Origin: MADRE2 sp964397015
GTDB taxonomy: Bacteria; Desulfobacterota; Desulfobacteria; Desulfobacterales; Desulfobacteraceae
Assembly: GCA_964397015.1 (NCBI GenBank)
Contig: CAYNHL010000098.1
Location: 1-13,927, forward strand
DNA length: 13,927 bases
Reading direction: 5' to 3'
The notes below the pieces were generated by a model. That model ran no database searches and was not told the DNA's origin. It saw nothing but the letters and a program-made list of their open reading frames with translations. This document shows, piece after piece, positions 7,143 to 13,927 of the stretch. How positions within the stretch are numbered: the stretch's first letter is position 1; the number at the start of each line of letters is the position of its first letter. The translations under genes and the position numbers were made by a program.

Positions 7143-7574
7143 TCAATGGCCCCCGCTCCCAAATATCCCGGATGCGGCCACTGCCAGTACCAGGATTTCC
7201 AGAAAGGCGATCCCGGCATAGAGAAAGTTCTTTTTTGTAAGATACCCTTTCAGCAGAACTATGTAGCAGACAATGGTCATCAAGGCAAGCAATACAAATC
7301 CCACATAATTTAAAAAATCTCCCTTGTGGAGCAGCTTGACCCAGCCCCATCCGTGGGGCGAGTGGGTTAATTCAAGATATTCATCCACCCCTGTTCCCCA
7401 AAGTTCGGCAATAGTGGACATTTCCACGTGAGAAGGTATAATTCCTGTCAGGTAAATGAAATATGTGATAAACATCAAGGCAATACCCACCCAGACTCCT
7501 ATCACCAGTATGTTGGCATATATAATCTGTTCCTTGGACGCTCTCTGGTCCGCTTTGTCATGGTCTTGTGTCAT
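7143..7574 (-). CDS. Small three-helix membrane protein of unknown function, linked to the TauE/SafE exporter
   Basis: Inner-membrane protein of 143 residues with three predicted helices: about 22-44, 88-110 and 116-138. A loop of about 40 residues between helices 1 and 2 holds conserved-looking polar residues (SHVEMSTIAELWGTGVDEY, then HGWGWVKLLHKGDFLNYV). The N-terminal 18 residues are charged. The start has AAGGAGAAA about seven bases upstream. The gene lies 33 bases after the exporter gene and 60 bases before the tandem-receiver gene, same strand. It resembles the small membrane proteins (DUF1634-like) often paired with TauE/SafE exporters, but I cannot confirm family membership. A role as exporter subunit or signalling link is inference. 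Confidence 0.85.
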   Translation of the reverse strand: MTQDHDKADQRASKEQIIYANILVIGVWVGIALMFITYFIYLTGIIPSHVEMSTIAELWGTGVDEYLELTHSPHGWGWVKLLHKGDFLNYVGFVLLALMTIVCYIVLLKGYLTKKNFLYAGIAFLEILVLAVAASGIFGSGGH

Positions 7575-7607
7575 GAGTCTATTTCTCCTTATTGTTTCCT
7601 GATTTGG

Positions 7608-8585
7608 TTATCCCAGCAGGCCGATTCCCAGGCCTTTGTCCATTGCCTTCAATCCGGCAAACAGCAGGACGACGATGACGAAGATACGGATCATTTTCGG
7701 CTTGGCAATTGCCAGCAGCCGAACGCCGATAAGGGATCCGAGCATCAGGCCGACAATGGATGGAATGCCGATAAGGGGGATGACGCATCCCCGGTTCAGG
7801 TATATCCATGCGGCTGATGTGTCTGTGATGGACAACAGAAATTTACTGGTGGCCACGGATATTTTGAGCGGGGCCCCCATCATCAGGTTCAGCACAGGTA
7901 CGTTGGCCCATCCTGCACCCAGCCCGAACATCCCCGCCAGCAACCCGATGATGATGAACATGAACAGGCCTGCCAGGGTGCGGTGGGTTTTCCATTCAAC
8001 CCGTTCCCGTGCCCCTTCATCCCAGTATATCCCGCCCAGGCCAAGAGCCATGCCCACGGCATCCTGCTTGGTTACCACAGGTTTGTCGGAATTTTTTGAA
8101 AAGAAAAGCAATGCAGCTATTCCGACAATGGTGACCCCCAGGCAGACCTGGATGATATCAGGATTCAGGGCAGAAAGATAAAGTCCCAGCATGGCTCCTA
8201 TGATCGAAAAAGTCGATGCAATCAAGGCTACCGGCAAGGCGAGCCTCAGGTTGGCCAGGTTACGGCGCAGCAGGCCCGGTCCGGCCGCCAGTGCACCCGC
8301 CAGTGCAACCATCAGGCCGATTCCCCTGACAAAATCAATGTGGAAAGGAAAGAATCCACTGACCAGCGGAACATACAGGACTCCGCCTCCTACGCCTGCC
8401 ATGACTGCCAGAATACCGAGAATCAGGCAGAAAAAGAACAGGACAATGGGCCAGAACCACCAGGGTTTGTCTCCGGATTCGGCAGCTACCTGTTCGGATG
8501 CAAACGCACTGATGGGGCTGCTGAATAAAAACACCATTATAATCATTTGCAATCGGTTAATGCGATACATCAGTCTGTTTAACAT
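7608..8585 (-). CDS. TauE/SafE family sulfite/organosulfur anion exporter
   Basis: Polytopic permease of 325 residues in the TauE/SafE (COG0730) family, members of which export sulfite, sulfoacetate or related sulfur anions. An N-terminal signal-like segment ending in PISAFASEQ (about residues 22-30) precedes about eight membrane helices in two repeats. The repeat signatures GVGGGVLYVPL in the first half and GLGAGWANVPVLNLMMG in the second are typical. A soluble loop (about 190-205, IYWDEGARERVEWKTHRT) joins the halves. The start has AAGGAGATC nine bases upstream. It heads a minus-strand run with a small membrane protein and two receiver proteins, so its activity or expression may be tied to that signalling module. 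The exact substrate is unknown. Confidence 0.92.
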   Translation of the reverse strand: MLNRLMYRINRLQMIIMVFLFSSPISAFASEQVAAESGDKPWWFWPIVLFFFCLILGILAVMAGVGGGVLYVPLVSGFFPFHIDFVRGIGLMVALAGALAAGPGLLRRNLANLRLALPVALIASTFSIIGAMLGLYLSALNPDIIQVCLGVTIVGIAALLFFSKNSDKPVVTKQDAVGMALGLGGIYWDEGARERVEWKTHRTLAGLFMFIIIGLLAGMFGLGAGWANVPVLNLMMGAPLKISVATSKFLLSITDTSAAWIYLNRGCVIPLIGIPSIVGLMLGSLIGVRLLAIAKPKMIRIFVIVVLLFAGLKAMDKGLGIGLLG

Positions 8586-8717
8586 TTAATCGATCTCCTT
8601 AAACTATTTGTTAAAATTTGAACCAATATGACTATTTTTTGTTTACAAATAGAACAATTAATATTAAATTGTCATATAAATTAAAATTTTTACACAGTCA
8701 ATAAAAAAAGTTTAATT
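8586..8717. promoter_or_regulatory. AT-rich divergent control region with candidate plus-strand promoter and palindromes
   Basis: This 132-base gap separates two divergently transcribed gene runs and is far richer in A/T than its surroundings. On the plus strand TTTACA (8642-8647), a 17-base spacer and TAAATT (8665-8670) form a plausible but imperfect promoter. A near-palindrome TTTGTTTACAAA (8638-8649) and the perfect palindrome TTAATATTAA (8658-8667) could be regulator sites. No convincing minus-strand promoter was found. Confidence 0.45.
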
Positions 8718-9092
8718 ATGAAACAAATTGATGTATTGATAATTGATGATGAAGAAAAATTTGCCATGATGCTGGCCCGCCGTCTGGCCTTGCGCAATTG
8801 CCTGTGCGAGGTCTGTTTTGACGGGAATGCCGGCCTGACCTGGGTAAAGGACAATCCATACTCGGCTGCATTGATTCTGCTTGATCTTCAACTGCCGGAT
8901 ATGTATGGTACCCAGGTATTGACCGGCATCAAGGAGATTAACCCTTCCCTGCCGGTTATAATCCTGACCGGTCATGGTTCAAAGGAAGATGAAAAAGAAT
9001 GCATGGCTCTGGGGGCACATGAATTTGTCAACAAGCCGATGCGTATCGATGACATCATCGAACGTTTGAATCAGCTCAAAAAAGAGGCCTGA
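8718..9092 (+). CDS. Single-domain response regulator (CheY-like receiver)
   Basis: Stand-alone receiver of 124 residues with the full active site: acidic pair Asp10/Asp11, phospho-acceptor Asp56 (ILLDLQLPDMYG), Thr84 in LTGHG, and Lys106-Pro107. No output domain, so it signals by protein contact or passes phosphate on. It is the first gene of the plus-strand cluster. Its TGA at 9090-9092 is immediately followed by the ATG of the Cache kinase, arguing for coupled translation and a cognate pair. The upstream ribosome site is weak (an A-rich run ending in G, then TTTAATT). Confidence 0.93.
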   Translation: MKQIDVLIIDDEEKFAMMLARRLALRNCLCEVCFDGNAGLTWVKDNPYSAALILLDLQLPDMYGTQVLTGIKEINPSLPVIILTGHGSKEDEKECMALGAHEFVNKPMRIDDIIERLNQLKKEA

Positions 9093-10856
9093 ATGCTTAA
9101 ACAATTCAAGATCTGCATTGACAAAGCCTGGCCCCGGTTTTTCTCGCATAAAAATAATGTGCACCTGGATTCATTTTTCACGGTGTCCAATTACCGGCGT
9201 TTCTGGGCGATAAGCGTTATTTCCCTGATCACCGTGGCCCTGCTGCCGTTATGGTTTGCCACGGTGATCCATTATCAGTTGATCCATCGCTCCATGGATT
9301 CCGAACTTATCCTGCGGCTCGAACGTGTCACGTCAAATGCAAAGCGGGCGGTTTCCTTTTTCATGGAGGAACGTTTGAACGCCTTGACTTTTACAGTGAA
9401 TGAAATGGGATATGTGCAGTTGACAGATACAGATATCCTCAAAGAGGTTTTTCATAACCTGAAGCTGGGGTTCGGCGGGTTTTCCGACTTGAGCGTCATC
9501 GATTCCAATGGTAACCAGGTCGCTTATGTCGGCCCGTTTGATCTTGAAGGAAAAAATTACAGCGACCAGCCCTGGTTCGAGCAGAGTATGAAATCGGTCA
9601 ACTATGTAAGTGACGTGTTTACCGGATATCGCGATGCTCCCCATATAATCATTGCGGTAAGGTCATCAGCCCCGGACGGCTCTGATTATCTTCTGCGTGC
9701 GACTCTGGACACGGAACGGCTGATGCAGATGCTGTGGTCATACAAATCCAGTATTCATACCGATATTTTCCTTATAAACCATGAAGGTATACTGCAGACG
9801 CCTTCTCCCAATTTTGGGAGTATCTTTTCCAGTGCCCAGCTCAAGGTTCCTGAATTCTCGACCCGTACAAAGGTAAAACAGGTTCCCGGAAAGGATGGTA
9901 ATGATGCAATCGTAGGATATTCCTATATTTCCACGGAATTTGTCACCACTCCGTTCATTCTCATGGTACATAAGGAAAAGGAAGGTGTCATGCAGGTCTG
10001 GCTGGATCTTGGGAAACGGTTCAACTGGATACTTGGCATCAGTGGCTTGGGGATCGTATTCATCATTACCCTTATTTCCACGTTCATGGTGAACAAGCTC
10101 TACCTTGCGGACAGGGCAAAAGCGGAAACCATGATCCAGATGGAACAGAGCCATCAGCTGGCGAGCATCGGCCAGCTTGCGGCGGGTATCGCCCATGAGA
10201 TCAACAACCCACTCGCACTGATCAGTGAAACCGCCGGATATGTCATGGACCTTTACCAGTTAAATGACATGCGCCGTGATGAGGATGAAATCATTGAACA
10301 TATCGGATCGATCCTGGAAGCGGTTGAACGGTGCGGCACCATTACACGGCAGCTGCTCGGCTTTGTCCGGCAGTTTGATATTAAAATCAAGCAGATAAAT
10401 ATAAGGGATATAATCGGCGATGTGATCAGCTTCCATAAAAAAGAGGCCGAGTACCGAAAAATCACTGTGAACATGGATATGCCCGAATCTGTCCCGGTGA
10501 TTGAAACAGACAGCGGAAAGCTTCAGCAGATTCTGCTGAACCTCATAAACAATGCATTTCAGGCCCTCGACGAGGGGGGCAGGCTGGATATTACAGTATC
10601 CTGGAAAACGGAGAATAAAATAGATATTTCAATCAAGGATACAGGCTGCGGTATACCGGAAGAAAATATAAAGAAAATACAGGAACCATTTTTCAGCACG
10701 AAAAAAGAAAAAATGGGAACAGGCCTCGGGCTCTCCATTACCTACAACCTGGTGAAAAAGCTTGGGGGCAATATCAGTGTTGAAAGCAAGGAAGGGGTGG
10801 GAACTACATTTACCATCACACTGCCTGTCAGGTTAAAAAAAGGGAGTTTGGAATGA
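9093..10856 (+). CDS. Membrane sensor histidine kinase with extracytoplasmic Cache domain
   Basis: Kinase of 587 residues. TM1 is about 38-62 and TM2 about 311-334. The 250 residues between them form a Cache-type ligand-binding domain (YSDQPWFEQS, then YVSDVFTGYRDAPHIIIAVR), which in this fold usually binds small metabolites such as organic acids or amino acids. No HAMP or PAS is obvious after TM2. The HisKA domain has His368 in GIAHEINNP. The ATPase has an N-box near 480-488, DTGCG at 516-520 and GTGLGLS at 542-548. ATG directly abuts the preceding receiver's stop, and the gene's own TGA overlaps the next receiver's ATG. The kinase is thus flanked by a receiver on each side. The residues after the active His (ISETAG, then DLYQLN) recur in the kinase-like gene at 11293. 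Confidence 0.95.
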   Translation: MLKQFKICIDKAWPRFFSHKNNVHLDSFFTVSNYRRFWAISVISLITVALLPLWFATVIHYQLIHRSMDSELILRLERVTSNAKRAVSFFMEERLNALTFTVNEMGYVQLTDTDILKEVFHNLKLGFGGFSDLSVIDSNGNQVAYVGPFDLEGKNYSDQPWFEQSMKSVNYVSDVFTGYRDAPHIIIAVRSSAPDGSDYLLRATLDTERLMQMLWSYKSSIHTDIFLINHEGILQTPSPNFGSIFSSAQLKVPEFSTRTKVKQVPGKDGNDAIVGYSYISTEFVTTPFILMVHKEKEGVMQVWLDLGKRFNWILGISGLGIVFIITLISTFMVNKLYLADRAKAETMIQMEQSHQLASIGQLAAGIAHEINNPLALISETAGYVMDLYQLNDMRRDEDEIIEHIGSILEAVERCGTITRQLLGFVRQFDIKIKQINIRDIIGDVISFHKKEAEYRKITVNMDMPESVPVIETDSGKLQQILLNLINNAFQALDEGGRLDITVSWKTENKIDISIKDTGCGIPEENIKKIQEPFFSTKKEKMGTGLGLSITYNLVKKLGGNISVESKEGVGTTFTITLPVRLKKGSLE

Positions 10857-11224
10857 AAATCATTCTTGTTGACGATGAATTGAAATTTATCAGCATGCTG
10901 GGCAAAAGATTGACATTGAGAGGATTCGATGTGGATATCGCCACATCCGGGGAGAAGGCGCTGGAAATGGAGGCTCAATCTTTCCATGATGTGGCAGTGC
11001 TGGATATCAAAATGCCCGGAATCAGCGGTGTTAAACTGAGAAAAAAACTATCTGCAATTAATCCTGCACTGATATTTATTTTTGTCACTGGTCACGGTAC
11101 CCTTGAAAATTGTGAAAATGAACTGGAAACAGGGGATATCTGCCTGCCCAAGCCCTTGAACATCGAAACCCTTATCAAAACCATGAAAGACGTTGCAGGT
11201 GAAGGCAGGAGCAAGGGTACCTGA
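10853..11224 (+). CDS. Single-domain response regulator (CheY-like receiver)
   Basis: Receiver-only protein of 123 residues overlapping the kinase stop by four bases (ATGA). It has the acidic pair Asp7/Asp8, phospho-acceptor Asp51 (VLDIKMPGISG), Thr79 in VTGHG, and Lys100-Pro101. No output domain. With the receiver at 8718 it brackets the Cache kinase, so one kinase may feed two receivers, or one receiver may serve as a sink. Sixty-eight bases without a clear gene or terminator follow it. Confidence 0.93.
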   Translation: MKIILVDDELKFISMLGKRLTLRGFDVDIATSGEKALEMEAQSFHDVAVLDIKMPGISGVKLRKKLSAINPALIFIFVTGHGTLENCENELETGDICLPKPLNIETLIKTMKDVAGEGRSKGT

Positions 11225-11292
11225 TGTCGTTGTATGGTTGCCGAAGGTAGTTTTCATCTTAATTATATTTTGAAAAAGACAGGGAGCGGAAA

Positions 11293-11940
11293 ATGGAAAA
11301 ACAGGTCATGAATAAAGATAATACAGATGGTCTGAAATTTTTCGGAAAAGTCAACGCAAGCATTTCACATGAATTGAAAAATATACTGGCCATTATTTCC
11401 GAAACAGCTGGATTTTTAAATGACTTGACGCAATTGTCAAAGCAGGGCAAACCATTGGACATAGAGCTGCTGGAAAACTGCAGCAACAGCATTTCAGAAG
11501 AAATCGAGCGGGGGTTTGAAACGATCCGCAGCATGAATAAATTTTCCCACAGTGTGGATGAACCGGTCAAGGAGACGGACATGGCTGAAAGCCTTGCCCT
11601 GGCTGCAAAACTGACCAAATTTTTGAGTATTGCCAGGCCGGTTGATATCACGCAGCCCTCAGACAGGGTAACGATAGCCACCTTTCCGTTCCTGGTATTG
11701 AAACTGCTGTACAATACCCTTTGTTTTCTTTATGATCTAACAGAAGAAGGAGGGATTGAAGTGGGCTTTGATTCAAGTAAAACAACGGACGCCTGCCTGG
11801 TCTTTTCATGCTCATGCAGGCAGCTTCCGGACAGCGCCAGGATCCAGGATCTGAAGAAAACGGCTGCCCTGCTGGGTGGGGATATCACTGCAACCTCTGA
11901 TCCTTTTGAACTGAAAATCCGGATCCCGAACAATAATTAA
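11293..11940 (+). CDS. Kinase-like protein with intact H-box but no ATP-binding motifs; possible histidine phosphotransferase
   Basis: Soluble protein of 215 residues. Residues 15-90 form a dimerisation/histidine-phosphotransfer helix pair with His26 in SISHELKNI. About 100-215 is a shrunken ATPase-like fold: it keeps family spacing (FPFLVLKLLYNTLCFLYDL where an N-box is expected) but has no DxGxG (G1), no GxGLGL (G2) and no ATP lid. It most resembles the plan of ChpT and Spo0B, which accept and pass phosphate between receivers without hydrolysing ATP. The helix after His26 (ISETAG, then DLTQLS) closely copies that of the Cache kinase, suggesting derivation from it or shared receiver partners. 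The start is supported by AGGGAG six bases upstream. It sits between two receiver genes. A decayed kinase is possible, but the open frame and intact His argue for retained use. Confidence 0.85.
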   Translation: MEKQVMNKDNTDGLKFFGKVNASISHELKNILAIISETAGFLNDLTQLSKQGKPLDIELLENCSNSISEEIERGFETIRSMNKFSHSVDEPVKETDMAESLALAAKLTKFLSIARPVDITQPSDRVTIATFPFLVLKLLYNTLCFLYDLTEEGGIEVGFDSSKTTDACLVFSCSCRQLPDSARIQDLKKTAALLGGDITATSDPFELKIRIPNNN

Positions 11941-11974
11941 AAAGGACTGATAAATGTGAAGGAAGGAGGGTATT

Positions 11975-12469
11975 ATGGCTGGTAACGAACAGATCCACCT
12001 GCTCATGGTAGATGATGAAGAAAAATTTTTAAAGGCAATAACCGATCGGCTCAAACTCAAATTTTTCAATATAACATCGGCCACGAACGGTGCCGATGCC
12101 ATAAAAATGGCAGAAAAAGGAAGGTTTGACGTGGCTGTGATAGACCTGCAGATGCCGGAAATCGATGGTGTCCAGGTCCTGGAGATATTGAAAAAAAATC
12201 ACAAATTCCTGGAAATCATTATCCTGTCAGGCCATGCCACCATTGAAACAGCGGTTCAATGTACAAGGATGGGGGCGTTCAAGGTGCTGGAAAAGCCCTG
12301 TGAGTTTGAGAAACTCGTGGAAACCATCAAGGAAGCCTATGAACTGAGGTTGAAAAAGAAGTTCGAGGATGATGAATCCCGGATCAAAAAGATCCAGTCT
12401 CTTGCTTTAGGGCAGTCCCCCCTGGGCATATTGAGAGAACTGTCCAAAATGGATGACAGCCAGAAATAA
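11975..12469 (+). CDS. Response regulator receiver with short C-terminal helical tail
   Basis: Protein of 164 residues: receiver about 6-120, then a charged helical tail (about 122-164) without a recognised output fold. The active site has Asp13/Asp14, phospho-acceptor Asp57 (VIDLQMPEIDG), Ser84 in LSGHA in place of the usual Thr, and Lys106-Pro107. A strong GGAAGGAGGG site lies four bases upstream of the ATG. The tail (KKKFEDDESRIKKI, then SPLGILRELSKM) looks like coiled coil plus an amphipathic helix, perhaps a dimer or docking segment. It closes the plus-strand two-component run, 34 bases after the dead-kinase gene, whose phosphate it may receive. Confidence 0.92.
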   Translation: MAGNEQIHLLMVDDEEKFLKAITDRLKLKFFNITSATNGADAIKMAEKGRFDVAVIDLQMPEIDGVQVLEILKKNHKFLEIIILSGHATIETAVQCTRMGAFKVLEKPCEFEKLVETIKEAYELRLKKKFEDDESRIKKIQSLALGQSPLGILRELSKMDDSQK

Positions 12470-12636
12470 TTAATGCGGCGGTCGGGTTTCTGGGATCTGC
12501 ACAGGATGCCACCGGAACACGGCCGCGGCAGCTTTATGCGGCAAAGGCAACAAAACTCCACAATGCAAATTTCTTACATGCGATTGCCCTGATCACCAGC
12601 GGCAAGGCTTTACAAAAAAAAATCGTCTCTATATAA
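12457..12636 (+). pseudogene. Open fragment without start codon, possible gene remnant
   Basis: The 219-base gap between the last receiver and the flavoprotein holds an open frame from after a TGA at 12454-12456 to TAA at 12634-12636. From about 12475 it reads as a plausible protein C-terminus (AAVGFLGSAQDATGTRPRQL, then AAKATKLHNANFLHAIALIT), with coding-like composition. There is no ATG, GTG or TTG in frame near its beginning and no ribosome site. I do not recognise the family. It may be the tail of a deleted gene or chance. Confidence 0.35.
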
Positions 12637-12637
12637 T
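12609..12637 (+). promoter_or_regulatory. Near-consensus sigma-70 promoter upstream of the disulfide reductase gene
   Basis: TTTACA (12609-12614), a 17-base A-rich spacer and a perfect TATAAT (12632-12637) form a strong housekeeping promoter. Initiation near 12644 would give a leader of about 45 bases before the ATG at 12689. It implies the flavoprotein is transcribed independently of the two-component run. Confidence 0.75.
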
Positions 12638-12688
12638 TGATCAAAAGCTCAATAGGCTGTCTTAATAACCAGGAGAGGTGAAAAAGAT

Positions 12689-13927
12689 ATGAAATTCGTG
12701 ATTATCGGTGGTGATGCCGCCGGCATGAGTGCGGCCAGCCGCGCAAAGCGCAGGCAGCCTGAAATGGAGGTTACAGTTCTCGAACAGACCCGGGACGTTT
12801 CGTACTCTGCCTGCGGTATGCCCTACAATATTGCAGACCCGGACAGGGATATGGAGAAACTGGTGGTCAGGAAAGCCGAGGTTTTCATTGAGAAAAACCA
12901 GATTAACCTGCTCACCGGTTACAGGGCTGAGGCCATCGACCGTGCCAGAAAAACAGTTTCCGGCGTCACTGATTCAGGTGAACCTTTTTGTATCGACTAT
13001 GACAAACTGCTGATAGCCACAGGGGCTGAACCTTTCATGCCGGATCTTCCCGGCATGGACCTGCCCCGGGTCATGGCCCTGAAAAGCCTGGAACATGGAA
13101 AGAAAATAAAAGACATTATTGCGCGTCAAAATATCCGGTCCGCCGTGATCATCGGCATGGGATATATCGCCCTCGAGATGTGCGAGGCTTTTGAAAAAAG
13201 GGGAGTGTCTGTTTACATGGTAAAACCCGGCCCGGTATTCATGCCATGGCTCAGGCCCGAGCTTGCCGGAGTGATTCATGAGGAATTGACCGGAATGGGG
13301 ATCAATCTTTATCCAGGCCATGCCGTGCGCAGGGTAGAAACGCAGAACGGCGGTGTCCGTGTGGTCTGCGATGATCTTTCACTCGATGCGGATATGGTAC
13401 TGATCGCATCCGGGGTATCCCCCTGCAGTCAGATGGCCAGTGATGCCGGACTTGAGATGAGTGTCGGCAATTCCATATCGGTCGATCGAAACCTTAGAAC
13501 CTCGGACAAAGACATTTTTGCCGCAGGTGACTGTGCTGATGCCTTTAACGTGGTCACCGATCAAAAATGCTGGATACCTCTGGCCCTGCGTGCCAACCGG
13601 GCCGGCTGGGCTGTTGCCGATGCTGTCTGTGAAAAGCCTGCTCCTCTGGACGGGGTGGCGGGAACAGCTGTCTTCAAGGTTTTTTCTCTGGAAGTGGCAC
13701 GGTCCGGCCTGACGGTGGCCGAATCCCGGGAAGCGGGATTCGATCCGGTGGAAGCATACGTGAAAACAAGATCACGTGCCCATGGGCAGCCCGGCGCCAC
13801 CTCGATACATGTAAACATGGTTGCAGACAGGCAAAGCAGGCGACTGCTGGGCGTACAGATGGCAGGGCATGAGGGAGTGGCCCACAGGATCAATGCCGTT
13901 GCAGTCGCTTTGCACAATAAAATGACT
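12689..13927 (+). CDS. CoA-disulfide-reductase-like FAD/NAD(P) oxidoreductase, incomplete at the window's right end
   Basis: Flavin disulfide reductase open for 413 codons to the window edge. FAD site: IIGGDAAGMSAA (5-16). The active-site motif SYSACGMPY carries Cys42, matching the single redox cysteine of CoA-disulfide and NAD(P)H-polysulfide/persulfide reductases. ATGAEPF (111-117), NAD(P)-binding VIIGMGYIALE (154-164) and the second FAD motif IFAAGDCAD (277-285) follow. The C-terminal dimerisation domain begins around 325. Family members run about 440-560 residues, the longer ones with a rhodanese domain, so roughly 30-150 residues lie beyond the window. The start has AGGAGAGGTG eight bases upstream. 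Likely role: reduction of CoA disulfide or CoA persulfide/polysulfide with NAD(P)H in the cytoplasm, which fits the sulfur exporter nearby. The exact substrate is uncertain. Confidence 0.92.
   Translation, partial: MKFVIIGGDAAGMSAASRAKRRQPEMEVTVLEQTRDVSYSACGMPYNIADPDRDMEKLVVRKAEVFIEKNQINLLTGYRAEAIDRARKTVSGVTDSGEPFCIDYDKLLIATGAEPFMPDLPGMDLPRVMALKSLEHGKKIKDIIARQNIRSAVIIGMGYIALEMCEAFEKRGVSVYMVKPGPVFMPWLRPELAGVIHEELTGMGINLYPGHAVRRVETQNGGVRVVCDDLSLDADMVLIASGVSPCSQMASDAGLEMSVGNSISVDRNLRTSDKDIFAAGDCADAFNVVTDQKCWIPLALRANRAGWAVADAVCEKPAPLDGVAGTAVFKVFSLEVARSGLTVAESREAGFDPVEAYVKTRSRAHGQPGATSIHVNMVADRQSRRLLGVQMAGHEGVAHRINAVAVALHNKMT

Noticed and set aside
6474..7313. 279-codon open frame on the plus strand
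   Set aside because: It mirrors the tandem receivers and part of the small membrane gene; composition is a shadow (Gln/Gly/His rich) and there is no ribosome site.
12637..12665. TTGATC-17-TCTTAA as an alternative promoter for the disulfide reductase
   Set aside because: A much better match, TTTACA-17-TATAAT, lies just upstream.
1..13927. CRISPR arrays, tRNA or rRNA genes, intact insertion sequences
   Set aside because: No regularly spaced repeats, cloverleaf-like or rRNA-like segments, or transposase frames were recognised.

Overview
The window looks like chromosomal DNA of an anaerobic, probably sulfate- or sulfur-cycling member of the Desulfobacterota (Desulfobacteraceae-like). This is inferred from the sensor kinase with c-type heme motifs, the density of two-component genes, a TauE/SafE exporter, a CoA-disulfide-reductase-type flavoprotein, a possible selenoprotein and moderate GC. 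No rRNA, tRNA, CRISPR array or intact insertion sequence was seen.

Layout. (1) 40-3686, plus strand: two sensor kinases. The first is a REC-PAS-kinase whose receiver is cut off at the left edge; the second has a periplasmic domain with CxxCH and CxxxCH motifs, HAMP and two PAS domains. (2) 3661-4841, minus strand: a CadC-type ArsR/SmtB metal sensor translationally coupled to an ArsP/SO_0444-type permease, with a near-consensus promoter and overlapping operator. The permease frame contains one in-frame TGA at 3982-3984, followed by a hairpin with a GGUC loop resembling a bacterial SECIS element, and then continues into the second permease half. It is also cut short where it meets the kinase gene tail to tail. 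(3) 4897-8585, minus strand: TauE/SafE exporter, small three-helix membrane protein, tandem-receiver protein, and an NtrC-like regulator with a degenerate AAA+ domain (no GAFTGA, Walker B Glu replaced by His). (4) 8718-12469, plus strand: receiver, Cache sensor kinase, receiver, a kinase-like protein that keeps the phospho-acceptor His but lacks ATP-binding motifs, and another receiver. (5) A short open fragment at 12457-12636, a strong sigma-70 promoter, and an FAD/NAD(P) disulfide reductase running off the right end.

Together the genes suggest a signalling island linking redox or thiol/sulfur status and thiophilic metals to export. Four phospho-acceptor histidines and six intact receivers (one truncated) occur in 13.9 kb, while only one protein has an evident DNA-binding output among the two-component genes. 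That points to a branched phosphorelay with a dead-kinase protein as possible phosphotransferase. The strongest candidate for something undescribed is the permease read as a selenoprotein, with Sec in the loop joining its two halves. The main competing explanation is that it is a decaying pseudogene.
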